Both the position numbers and the translations under genes were made by a program. Positions 44,639 through 51,287 of a stretch of 54,661 nt of DNA are shown here, piece by piece; the stretch's first letter is position 1, and the number at the start of each line of letters is the position of its first letter. The DNA is taken from the NCBI GenBank assembly GCA_035533075.1, contig DATLUO010000242.1, positions 1-54,661 of the forward strand, given 5' to 3'. This stretch comes from Pirellulales bacterium. GTDB lineage: Bacteria; Planctomycetota; Planctomycetia; Pirellulales; JAICIG01. The notes under the pieces are model-generated. The model had not been told where the DNA came from and did not search any database. It saw only the letters and a list, made by a program, of their open reading frames with translations.

Positions 44639-44977
44639 ATGCGGCTGGCGATTCTGATTGCGGTCTTCGTGTGTGCGGCAGCCCGCTCCGATTTGGCGCT
44701 GGCGAGCGGCCCGGCTGCCAGCCTGGCTCGCTTCTCCGTCATCTATCCCGAGGCCGAACTGAAGGACGACGACGATGATTTGCAGCCCAACGCCGTCTGG
44801 CTGCGTCCTGCCGTAAAGAATACCGGCGATGCGGAGGCGATGGCCGCTGGCAAGCTGCGCAAAACCGTCGGCCGCAAGGGCAAACAGCCGCCGCCGACTG
44901 TGGCTCCCTTGCGCCGCCAGCGCCCCAAGAGCGAGGTCGATCCCCCCAAGACCCGACGTCGCTCGCTCGGTTGGTAG
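44639..44977 (+). CDS. small secreted basic protein of unknown function
   Basis: A 112-residue protein with a signal peptide (MRLAILIAVFVCAAARSDLA, cleavage near ALA-S), an acidic patch with five Asp in a row, and a Lys/Arg/Pro-rich C-terminal half. I do not recognise a family. ATG 44639 starts the signal peptide exactly; a start at 44606 would add 11 polar residues. Its stop codon touches that of the acyltransferase gene on the other strand with no spacer. Confidence 0.55.
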   Translation: MRLAILIAVFVCAAARSDLALASGPAASLARFSVIYPEAELKDDDDDLQPNAVWLRPAVKNTGDAEAMAAGKLRKTVGRKGKQPPPTVAPLRRQRPKSEVDPPKTRRRSLGW

Positions 44978-46159
44978 TCATTTCAATAGCCCGTTCAGCC
45001 GGGCGGCGATGGTCTCCAGCAGCTCGTCGTTCGTCGATTGACGATCTCGCCGGGTAGCGACGGGAATCGCTTCGCCCACTTCGATCACGGCCGACAAAGG
45101 CCGGTGAATTCGCGCACGGTCGGTCACGTCTTCCTCCAGCCGCTCCACCGTCTCCAAAATCCGTTCGGGCGTGGGATCGTCGCGAAGATAGTCGGGCGGA
45201 TACCACGAAAGCTGCTGCGCCAAATAGCAATGGGCAAGCTGCTGCCAGCGATGCCGCTTGTCGATCTCCTTCAACTTGCCGGCGATCAAGGTGGGCACGA
45301 TGGCCGCCCGCAAACGCTTGACGCGCACCAGCGTGCTCGTCGCCCCGTCGCCCGTGAGCCATTGGCGCTCGAGCGGAACCAGCAAATGGTCGATCAGCCC
45401 GTTCAGCCGTTCGTGGAGCTCGCCCGTTTGCGGCCGGCCGAGATGCTCCAACTCCTTCAAGGTGAGAAGCGCCTGCCCGACCTTGGCGATCCGCTCGGTG
45501 AGCGGCATCTGCGTCGCGGCATGCCAGGTGAGCCTGGTCTCGATCTCCGCCACCACGGGCTCGACGGCCGCGCGGAGATCGCCGAGAAAGTGGTATCGCA
45601 CAGCGACCGGATGCACCACGACTTCTCCCAGCCCCGCCTTCTGCCGCCGCTTGGCGGCCGAGCGCGCGATGAGCGCCGTTCCTTCCAGCAACGGATTCAA
45701 GCGGTCGTTGGTCCGCGAGACGGCCCCTTCGGGAAAGATCAACAGCGGCCGCTCCGCGGAGACAAGAATGTCGATGGCGGTGTTGATGGCCGTCCGATCG
45801 ACGCCTTCGCGAAACACGCTGAAGCCGCCGAGCTTGTGCATCAGCCAGGCCTGCCAGCCTCCGTTCATGAACAGGTGCCAGCTCGCCATGCTGAAAAACG
45901 GCTTCCACACCCGCCGCGACAGCTCGCCCACCACCAGCGGGTCGCAAGGCCGCGGATGGTTCGCCGCCAGCAGAACGCCGTGGTTGCCCGCCAGCGACCG
46001 CCGGAGGTGTTCCACGCCGCGCAGCTCCGTGCGTTCGATGCCCCAGTAGCGCCGCAAATACCAAGGCAGCCCCCTTTCGACCAACCGCCACCAAAAGCGG
46101 CTGTGGTAGGGCGGCACAAACCGGTAAGGCTGCTCGCTCACGACTTCTTGCACCGGCAC
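44978..46159 (-). CDS. PlsC-type acyltransferase (large form)
   Basis: A 393-residue enzyme of the glycerolipid acyltransferase family, expected at the inner membrane face. The catalytic NHxxxxD motif is LAANHPRPCDPL at about residue 80. The acceptor/phosphate motif is FPEGAVSRTNDRLNPLLEGT near 160-180. The N-terminal part is short and aromatic. The C-terminal 180 residues are helical and go beyond the normal PlsC size of about 240. The start is GTG 46159 or, with better spacing from GGAGG, GTG 46153. The acyl acceptor may be a lysophospholipid or another alcohol; it is not fixed by sequence. Confidence 0.87.
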   Translation of the reverse strand: MPVQEVVSEQPYRFVPPYHSRFWWRLVERGLPWYLRRYWGIERTELRGVEHLRRSLAGNHGVLLAANHPRPCDPLVVGELSRRVWKPFFSMASWHLFMNGGWQAWLMHKLGGFSVFREGVDRTAINTAIDILVSAERPLLIFPEGAVSRTNDRLNPLLEGTALIARSAAKRRQKAGLGEVVVHPVAVRYHFLGDLRAAVEPVVAEIETRLTWHAATQMPLTERIAKVGQALLTLKELEHLGRPQTGELHERLNGLIDHLLVPLERQWLTGDGATSTLVRVKRLRAAIVPTLIAGKLKEIDKRHRWQQLAHCYLAQQLSWYPPDYLRDDPTPERILETVERLEEDVTDRARIHRPLSAVIEVGEAIPVATRRDRQSTNDELLETIAARLNGLLK

Positions 46160-46171
46160 CGCCTCCCCCCT

Positions 46172-46260
46172 GATTTTGGATTTTGGATTGTGGTTTGTGG
46201 ATTGACGATGCCAGTGTACTCAATCCACAATCCAAAATCGAAAATCCAAAATCCAAAATC
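46172..46260. repeat. AT-rich inverted repeat made of ATTTTGG units
   Basis: The left arm 46172-46204 begins GATTTTGGATTTTGGATTG, and the right arm 46219-46260 is its near inverse, with an extra unit. It stands out from the GC-rich surroundings. It fills most of the short gap between the divergent acyltransferase and PfkB genes, so it must overlap both 5' regions. Confidence 0.8.
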
Positions 46261-46275
46261 GTAGCGGGGTGATTT

Positions 46276-47229
46276 GTGTCTCTCGATTGTCTGTCCGTCG
46301 GCGTGTTGGTGGCCGACCACTTGTGCGCGCCGATCTCACATTGTCCGAAGCCGGGAGAGCTGGTGCTGGCGGATTGCCTGTCGTTGAACATCGGCGGCTG
46401 TGCCTCGAACGCGGCCATCGACCTGGCGCGGGTCGGCGTGCGGGTCGGCGTGGTGGGCTGCGTGGGCGACGATCCCTTTGGGCGGTTCGTGATCGAGACG
46501 CTGCGGCAGGCCGGCGTCGATACGCAGTCGATCCGCTCGCTGGCCGACGTGGGCACGTCGGGGACCTTGATCGTCAATGTTCAAGGCGAAGACCGCCGCT
46601 TCATCCACACCATCGGGGCCAATGGCCGGATCGCCGTGAGCGATATTCCGCTCGACCGCGTGCGCCAGGCGCGGGTGCTGTACGTGGGGGGCTACCTGCT
46701 GATGCCCGCCCTGGAAGCCCGGCCGCTGGCCGAATTGTTTCGCCAGGCGCGGGCCGCCGGCGTCACCACGCTGCTCGACGTGGTCGTGCCGGGAGCCGGT
46801 GAATACTGGCCGCTGCTCGAACCGCTGTTGCCCGAAACGGACGTCTTTTTGCCCAACAACGACGAGGGCGAGATCCTGACCGGGCTGACCGATCCGCATG
46901 GGCAAGCCGAGCGATTTCGCTCGGCCGGCGCGCGGACGGTGGTCATCACATGCGGCGGACGCGGCACGGTGCTGGCCGGCGAGGCGTTGCGGCTTGAGGC
47001 CGGCAGCTACCCGGTGGAATACGTGGGGGCCACGGGGGCGGGCGACGCCTTTGATGCCGGTTACATCGCCGGCCTGCTCGAAGGGGGCGGCCCGCGGCGG
47101 TGCTTGGAGTGGGGAAGCGCGCTGGGTGCAAGCTGTGTGCGTTCGATCGGCGCCACCGAGAGCGTTTTCGATCGCGAACAGGCCGAGGCGTTCATGCGTC
47201 AACACCGGCTGGCAATAAAAGAATGGTGA
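46276..47229 (+). CDS. PfkB-family carbohydrate kinase
   Basis: A 317-residue ribokinase-fold sugar kinase that would phosphorylate a sugar or nucleoside with ATP. N-terminal signature: NIGGCASNAAIDLARVGVRV, with GDDPFGRFVIETLRQAGVD. Lid and substrate segments include GTSGTLIVNVQGEDRRFIH. The C-terminal signature with catalytic Asp is VGATGAGDAFDAGYIAGLLE. The start is GTG 46276 after GGGGTG. The substrate is not evident; fructokinase, adenosine-kinase-like and ribokinase functions are all possible. Confidence 0.92.
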   Translation: MSLDCLSVGVLVADHLCAPISHCPKPGELVLADCLSLNIGGCASNAAIDLARVGVRVGVVGCVGDDPFGRFVIETLRQAGVDTQSIRSLADVGTSGTLIVNVQGEDRRFIHTIGANGRIAVSDIPLDRVRQARVLYVGGYLLMPALEARPLAELFRQARAAGVTTLLDVVVPGAGEYWPLLEPLLPETDVFLPNNDEGEILTGLTDPHGQAERFRSAGARTVVITCGGRGTVLAGEALRLEAGSYPVEYVGATGAGDAFDAGYIAGLLEGGGPRRCLEWGSALGASCVRSIGATESVFDREQAEAFMRQHRLAIKEW

Positions 47230-47249
47230 GGCATCCCGTTTGCATGGTG

Positions 47250-47313
47250 AGGCGTCAGGCGTCAGGCGTCAGGCAAAGGCCAATTCAACTATTCCTGAAC
47301 CCTGAACCCTGAC
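47250..47313. repeat. two blocks of 7-bp tandem repeats
   Basis: AGGCGTC is present three times with a partial fourth unit (47250-47274). CCTGAAC is present twice plus a partial third unit (47294-47313). The first block is the inverse of the CCTGACG repeat at 20863. A 39-bp repeat follows at once. Confidence 0.75.
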
Positions 47314-47352
47314 GGTGGGCCGGCGCTCGTAAGCTCGCTGGTCCTACCCTAC
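47314..47352 (-). repeat. 39-bp dispersed palindromic repeat, copy 3
   Basis: Inverse orientation: GGTGGGCCGGCGCTCGTAAG through CTGGTCCTACCCTAC. It ends about 23 bp before the host-attachment-family gene and so lies in its 5' region, just upstream of the ribosome binding site. Confidence 0.85.
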
Positions 47353-47375
47353 GATCAACCGGTAAGGAGGAACGA

Positions 47376-47843
47376 ATGGACACTTGGATCTTGGTTGCCG
47401 ATTCGAGCCGAGCGCGAATCTTTGCGTCGCCGAAAAAAGGGAAACCGTGGGAGTTGATCGAAGAGCTGGGCCATCCGGAAAGCCGGATGAAAAACCGCGA
47501 GATCAACATGAAGGAGCAGGGACGAACGCGGCAGATTTTCGGTGCCGGGCATCGGCCGCGGATGGAGCCCGACACGGAGCCGAAGGAGGTCGAAGCGGAG
47601 CATTTCGCCCACGAATTGGTCGACAAGCTCAGCGACGGTCTTAACCAGAATGCCTACGCAGCGCTGGCCTTGGTGGCGCCGCCGCATTTCCTGGGTCACC
47701 TGCGTAAGCTCCTGAGCGACCAGGCGAGCAAATGCCTGGTGGCGACGGTCGACAAAGACTACACCGGTTCCGACGTGCGCGAACTGATGGAACGGCTCGA
47801 CGACGTGGTCCGCGGCGAAACGATGAGGGCTGGAGCTACATAG
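47376..47843 (+). CDS. host-attachment-family protein (PF10116-type)
   Basis: A 155-residue cytoplasmic-looking protein: MDTWILVADSSRARIFASPK, then EELGHPESRMKNREIN, FAHELVDKLSDGLNQNAY, ALVAPPHFLGHLRKLLSD and ATVDKDYTGSDVRELMERL. This pattern fits the 'protein required for attachment to host cells' family, whose name comes from one plant-associated bacterium; the biochemical role is unknown and the fold resembles release-factor eRF1 domain 2. AAGGAGG lies before ATG 47376. Its last 8 bp overlap the end of the opposite DUF4242 gene. Confidence 0.82.
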   Translation: MDTWILVADSSRARIFASPKKGKPWELIEELGHPESRMKNREINMKEQGRTRQIFGAGHRPRMEPDTEPKEVEAEHFAHELVDKLSDGLNQNAYAALALVAPPHFLGHLRKLLSDQASKCLVATVDKDYTGSDVRELMERLDDVVRGETMRAGAT

Positions 47844-48120
47844 TCGTCGTTTCGGCCGTGGCCGGATCGATCGTCGCCTTCACTTCCGAGATCTTGTCGA
47901 CCGGAAAGCCGCCCTGCCGGGCGTGTTCGCGAACCAGTTCTTCGCGGGGTGCGATGTAGACGCAGTAGACCTTGTCGGGCGTGACGTAGCTCTCGACCCA
48001 CTGAATCGCCGGGCCAAGCTTGTTCAGCACGCCGCAAGAGGTCTGCGAAATGCCGCGCAGCTCAGCGGGCGTTAGATTGCCGACCCCCGGTATGTCGCGT
48101 TCAATGATGTACTTGGGCAT
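47836..48120 (-). CDS. DUF4242-family small protein
   Basis: A 94-residue protein: MPKYIIERDIPGVGNLTPAE, then WVESYVTPDKVYCVYIAPRE and EHARQGGFPVDKISEVKATI. This is the DUF4242 pattern; one member (SCO4226) has been described as a nickel-binding ferredoxin-like fold. GAGG lies 7 bp before ATG 48120. It converges on the host-attachment-family gene with an 8-bp overlap of coding ends. Confidence 0.85.
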   Translation of the reverse strand: MPKYIIERDIPGVGNLTPAELRGISQTSCGVLNKLGPAIQWVESYVTPDKVYCVYIAPREELVREHARQGGFPVDKISEVKATIDPATAETTTM

Positions 48121-48161
48121 GACCTCGCCTCGATGTTGCCCTCTGGGGATGTGCTCGCATT

Positions 48162-48257
48162 GTAGGGTGGGGCCGGCGAGTTTGCGAGCGCCGGCCCACC
48201 ATTGGCGACGTCGGTTACGGTGGGCCGGCGCTCGCAAGCTCGCTGGTCCCACCCTAC
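48162..48257. repeat. head-to-head pair of 39-bp repeats (copies 4 and 5)
   Basis: Copy 4 (48162-48200, plus) begins GTAGGGTGGGGCCGGCGAGT. Copy 5 (48219-48257, minus) is its near inverse. An 18-bp spacer separates them, so the whole is a 96-bp palindrome. It lies upstream of the DUF4242 gene and at the end of the frameshifted gene at 48254. Confidence 0.88.
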
Positions 48258-48563
48258 CCAGCCACCAATGCCGCATTCTTACGCGTGCGGTAGTTCAGCG
48301 CCGCATCGCCTATCGCCCACGGCCAGATAGACGTTATAGCTCTGCCCCTCGTCGTCGCGGATTTGCGACAAGAACGGCACGTCGGGCACGCGCGACTTGA
48401 AAGCCTGCTTTTCTTCGTCGGGCGAATAGACCCAGTAGAGGCCGCCCGGCAGAAGCTGAAAGGCGATGCCTTCGCCGGCCGCGTCGGCCGGAACATCGAG
48501 TTCTTCCGGGCCGATGCCGAGCCGGCCGGCCAACGCCGCTCGCCGCTTGTCGATGCTATTCAT
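48254..48563 (-). pseudogene. small protein gene, C-terminus frameshifted by a 7-bp duplication
   Basis: From ATG 48563 the frame reads MNSIDKRRAALAGRLGIGPE, VPADAAGEGIAFQLLPGGLY and RDDEGQSYNVYLAVGD, and stops early at 48279 (94 residues). At 48304-48317 a 7-bp unit is doubled (CATCGCC then TATCGCC). Removing one unit restores GDAALNYRTRKNAALVAG with a TAG at 48254-48256. That TAG lies inside repeat copy 5. The present 94-residue product may still be made. Family unknown; it contains Trp/Tyr-rich LYWVYSPDEEK. Confidence 0.65.
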
Positions 48564-48739
48564 GGCTCTTTGTTCCTGCGATCTTTACCTGCTTTGCCCC
48601 GCTTAAGTATGGCACGCATTTGGCGATTGAACTCTATCAGTTGTCCTATGATGAATGCGACGGCTGGGCGGGTAAAAACTTGGCTTTGCAGCCGGAGGAT
48701 GGCCCTGCTTGGCCGTCTTGGAGCGATTCCGGGGTCCCG

Positions 48740-48976
48740 TCATTTGCCGGCGGCGGGCAGCCACCGCTTCAACGTCTTGATGGACCGCCGAACGCTTCGC
48801 TCGACCGAGTCGCGCGACCAACCCGGCCGGCGCGCGATCTCCGCCAGCAGCATGCCGTCGAATAAACGCCATTGGACGATGTTCCGCTCGCCCCAATTGC
48901 CGTCCCGCGAAAGATCAAGACACGTGCCACCCAAACCTTCGCCCGAAAGGCGGACCGCCGAGAACCGCGCCAGCAC
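48740..48976 (-). CDS. possible small helix-turn-helix protein
   Basis: A minus-strand frame whose end reads LFDGMLLAEIARRPGWSRDS then VERSVRRSIKTLKRWL, which looks like a sigma-factor region 4 or similar helix-turn-helix. GTG 48976 would give 78 residues, but no Shine-Dalgarno precedes it and the frame stays open further upstream. It could be the broken end of a longer gene. Kept with low confidence because the helix pattern is better than expected by chance. Confidence 0.3.
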   Translation of the reverse strand: MLARFSAVRLSGEGLGGTCLDLSRDGNWGERNIVQWRLFDGMLLAEIARRPGWSRDSVERSVRRSIKTLKRWLPAAGK

Positions 48977-49035
48977 GTTTGTTCGGTCGGCCGAGAATTC
49001 GACGATGTGCGGCTGGCGGTGATAACGGTACCAGC

Positions 49036-49389
49036 ATGCCCAAGAAAAAACCCGCCCGACAGAACGCGTTTGCCGGCCGCTGGCACATGATCGATCAACG
49101 ACAACTCGGCGAGGCGCTAAGGTCGATACGCAAGCTGCGGGGCATGACGCAAGCGGAGCTGGCCAATGCGGTCGGCGTGGCTTCAAACACGATGGCAATT
49201 CTGGAGCGAGGCGAGCGGGCCTTTTCGCTCAAGTTGCTGAACGCCCTGGGCAAAGCACTCGACGTGCCAACGGCTTGCCTGGCGATCATGGGCTCGCCGA
49301 GCACCGGAACAAGGAATCCTGCGGCGTCGCAGGCGCTGGCGAAACTGCAGTCGTTGATTTCCGCCACCATCCACTCAGAACGGTTTTAA
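49036..49389 (+). CDS. XRE-family helix-turn-helix transcriptional regulator
   Basis: A 117-residue DNA-binding protein with a Cro/C1-type domain at about 20-80: LGEALRSIRKLRGMTQAELA, then VGVASNTMAILERGER and LLNALGKALDVP. A basic N-terminal arm (MPKKKPARQ) precedes it if ATG 49036 is used; ATG 49087 would remove that arm. The short C-terminal tail has no clear domain. It may control its own gene or the accessory genes that follow on the other strand. A terminator hairpin overlaps its stop codon. Confidence 0.82.
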   Translation: MPKKKPARQNAFAGRWHMIDQRQLGEALRSIRKLRGMTQAELANAVGVASNTMAILERGERAFSLKLLNALGKALDVPTACLAIMGSPSTGTRNPAASQALAKLQSLISATIHSERF

Positions 49390-49409
49390 AATCGTTCTGA
49401 CCCTTTTTC
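49376..49409 (+). terminator. intrinsic terminator of the XRE gene
   Basis: CAGAACG (49376-49382) and CGTTCTG (49393-49399) form a 7-bp stem, extended by the internal palindrome TTTTAAAA, followed by CCCTTTTTCT. The TAA stop of the XRE gene lies within the hairpin loop. Confidence 0.65.
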
Positions 49410-49583
49410 TGACCAATCACCGCTCGGCGGGCACAAGGCCCGGACGGGGCGAGCGTGCGGGACTGGCGGCGGCGGTCTTGCTTGCCGAACATGTGCTAAA
49501 TCAACCGGGCGCTCTCGACGCAGTTGGCACATAATCTGAGCGAAGGCTGCGCGGAACGGTGCGGCGCCTCATTGGCCAAAGCG

Positions 49584-51032
49584 TCACCTGCGGCGGCCAA
49601 TGGCGTCGCTCAACTCCAAAAGCAGACGAACGCCTAGGAAGAAATACAGGGCCTCGGCCAAACTACATTTGAAACGCTCAACATCGTGCTGCGACGGAAT
49701 CCGGTAGGATTTGTATAGGTTCATGGCAATACTCGCGAAACGACGTTCAAGTTCATCGCCGTGCATCACTCGTTCTTGTAGCACTGTGCTTACTTTGGGC
49801 TCCGGTTGGGTGTTGGTGAACTTCTCATTCCAAACGCGGCGAGCCAAGCCCTTAATGGCCGGCCCCAGACACAGAACAACCTGTTCGGGAAACGCTGAGG
49901 CATCGCCTTTTTCAAGCATCGTTTGAACCTGGAGGAGCGTTCCGCGAATCTTGTCCGGCGACGACTCCTCCGTCAGGCGCACAAGGCGTAGCATTTGCTG
50001 CGCCGCCAAGCGCGGCGCTGCCGCCCCGCGTGCGTCAGGATCGCCCTGCGCTGAGTGAAGAATCTCGCCGAAGGCGAGCCACACCGCATCTCTAATTACT
50101 GATACGTTGCGGATTTCGTCGGCTACGTCGTCCTGCCATTCACCGTACAAGTCGTCCCGAAATCCACCCCACTTGTCAGGGGCTAGCGCCTGAATTTGGT
50201 ACGGCAAACACGTTTCGGCCAAATGCCGAAGGCAAGTTGCCGCGTTTCCATCGGGGGCTAGAAGCGCGGATTCTGCCAGAATCGGCAATCGTTTACGGAT
50301 CGTTGCGCGCCAGCCGGCGCGCGCCTTCTCAAACCGCTCAATATCCTTGTTGCCAGAAATGTAGAGAAGGTAGAACAGCTCTTGCTGCCAGTCTTCGCAT
50401 GCGGCAAGAATGCTCCCAATTGCGCGCCCCGCGTCAAAGGCTGCCGCGTCGTCGCCAGAGGCCAAGCCGCTGATGACGGCATCGATCTTATTCCGATCAT
50501 CGATGCCCCCTCTTTTAGTGTTCGGATGGTTGAAGCCTCGCTGCTGAACGAGCCCCCAAGGCGTTTCGCTTGTGGCCAGATTGAATCTTGCATCGTCCGC
50601 TGGACTTCGTTCCGCATGCGGGGCCACAAGCTCCGCGATGATGTCAAGTAGGTTTCTTGCCGAGGGGTCAATTCGCGTGGACTGAATCGCTTGTCGACTA
50701 GCCCAGGCGACGAGCGCCGAGCGGCCCGGACCTTCCTCGGAGCTTTCAACGTCCTCGCGGAGGCTTTCCGAGGCCGCCAGAAAGTACGACTCTGGGAGGC
50801 TCCGCGCGAACCCAGCCCGAAAAATCCCCGGCTCTCGCTCGACCCACGTAATGTCGGGAGGAACATCATCCACGTTCATCAAAACGGTCGACACGCGTGC
50901 AATAGGCGGATAAAACGGTGAGAGTCTCTTGTCTAGGAAGTCGAAAAAGCACGCCCGCTCGTCATCGGAGTCCAAATACTCCTGAAGCGCACAACCTAAA
51001 AGTGCCGCTTCTCGCGGAAAGATAAATGGCAT
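49584..51032 (-). CDS. unrecognised 482-residue helical protein
   Basis: From ATG 51032 the product begins MPFIFPREAALLGCALQEYL and is acidic and mostly helical, with VLMNVDDVPPDITWVEREPG near residue 55 and a C-terminal block FKCSLAEALYFFLGVRLLLE. No signal peptide and no nucleotide-binding or catalytic motif that I can recognise. Base composition looks slightly less GC-rich than the housekeeping genes. It lies 255 bp downstream of the DUF4062-TPR gene on the same strand, so it may be a partner or an independent accessory gene. No function is offered. Confidence 0.75.
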   Translation of the reverse strand: MPFIFPREAALLGCALQEYLDSDDERACFFDFLDKRLSPFYPPIARVSTVLMNVDDVPPDITWVEREPGIFRAGFARSLPESYFLAASESLREDVESSEEGPGRSALVAWASRQAIQSTRIDPSARNLLDIIAELVAPHAERSPADDARFNLATSETPWGLVQQRGFNHPNTKRGGIDDRNKIDAVISGLASGDDAAAFDAGRAIGSILAACEDWQQELFYLLYISGNKDIERFEKARAGWRATIRKRLPILAESALLAPDGNAATCLRHLAETCLPYQIQALAPDKWGGFRDDLYGEWQDDVADEIRNVSVIRDAVWLAFGEILHSAQGDPDARGAAAPRLAAQQMLRLVRLTEESSPDKIRGTLLQVQTMLEKGDASAFPEQVVLCLGPAIKGLARRVWNEKFTNTQPEPKVSTVLQERVMHGDELERRFASIAMNLYKSYRIPSQHDVERFKCSLAEALYFFLGVRLLLELSDAIGRRR

Positions 51033-51287
51033 GTTGCGGTCCTTTGGTACAGTCGCGGCCGTCGCTTGGCGACGCGACAACGCATTATGGTGGCATACCG
51101 GGCTGCTTCGTGCAATCGGCCGCTCGGCGGCCCCGCCAAGGCCAGTGCCGGAGTCATCTACGTCGTAGATGCCGCATAGGATGCCACCCGTCGTTGCGCG
51201 GGCCGACGCAACGGTTGTCGTGGGGGTTTGGGGCCGGTCGCCGTTATCCTTCGCCTTCGCGGACGCACACGCTGCAACGGGGGGACT

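Noticed and set aside
46138..46320. Minus-strand frame giving a Phe/Trp/Ile-rich peptide
   Set aside because: It is a translation of the ATTTTGG inverted repeat; the peptide pattern is a by-product of the repeat.
48608..48622. TGGCAC-like sequence resembling a sigma-54 promoter
   Set aside because: The second element lacks the needed TTGC and no gene starts close downstream.
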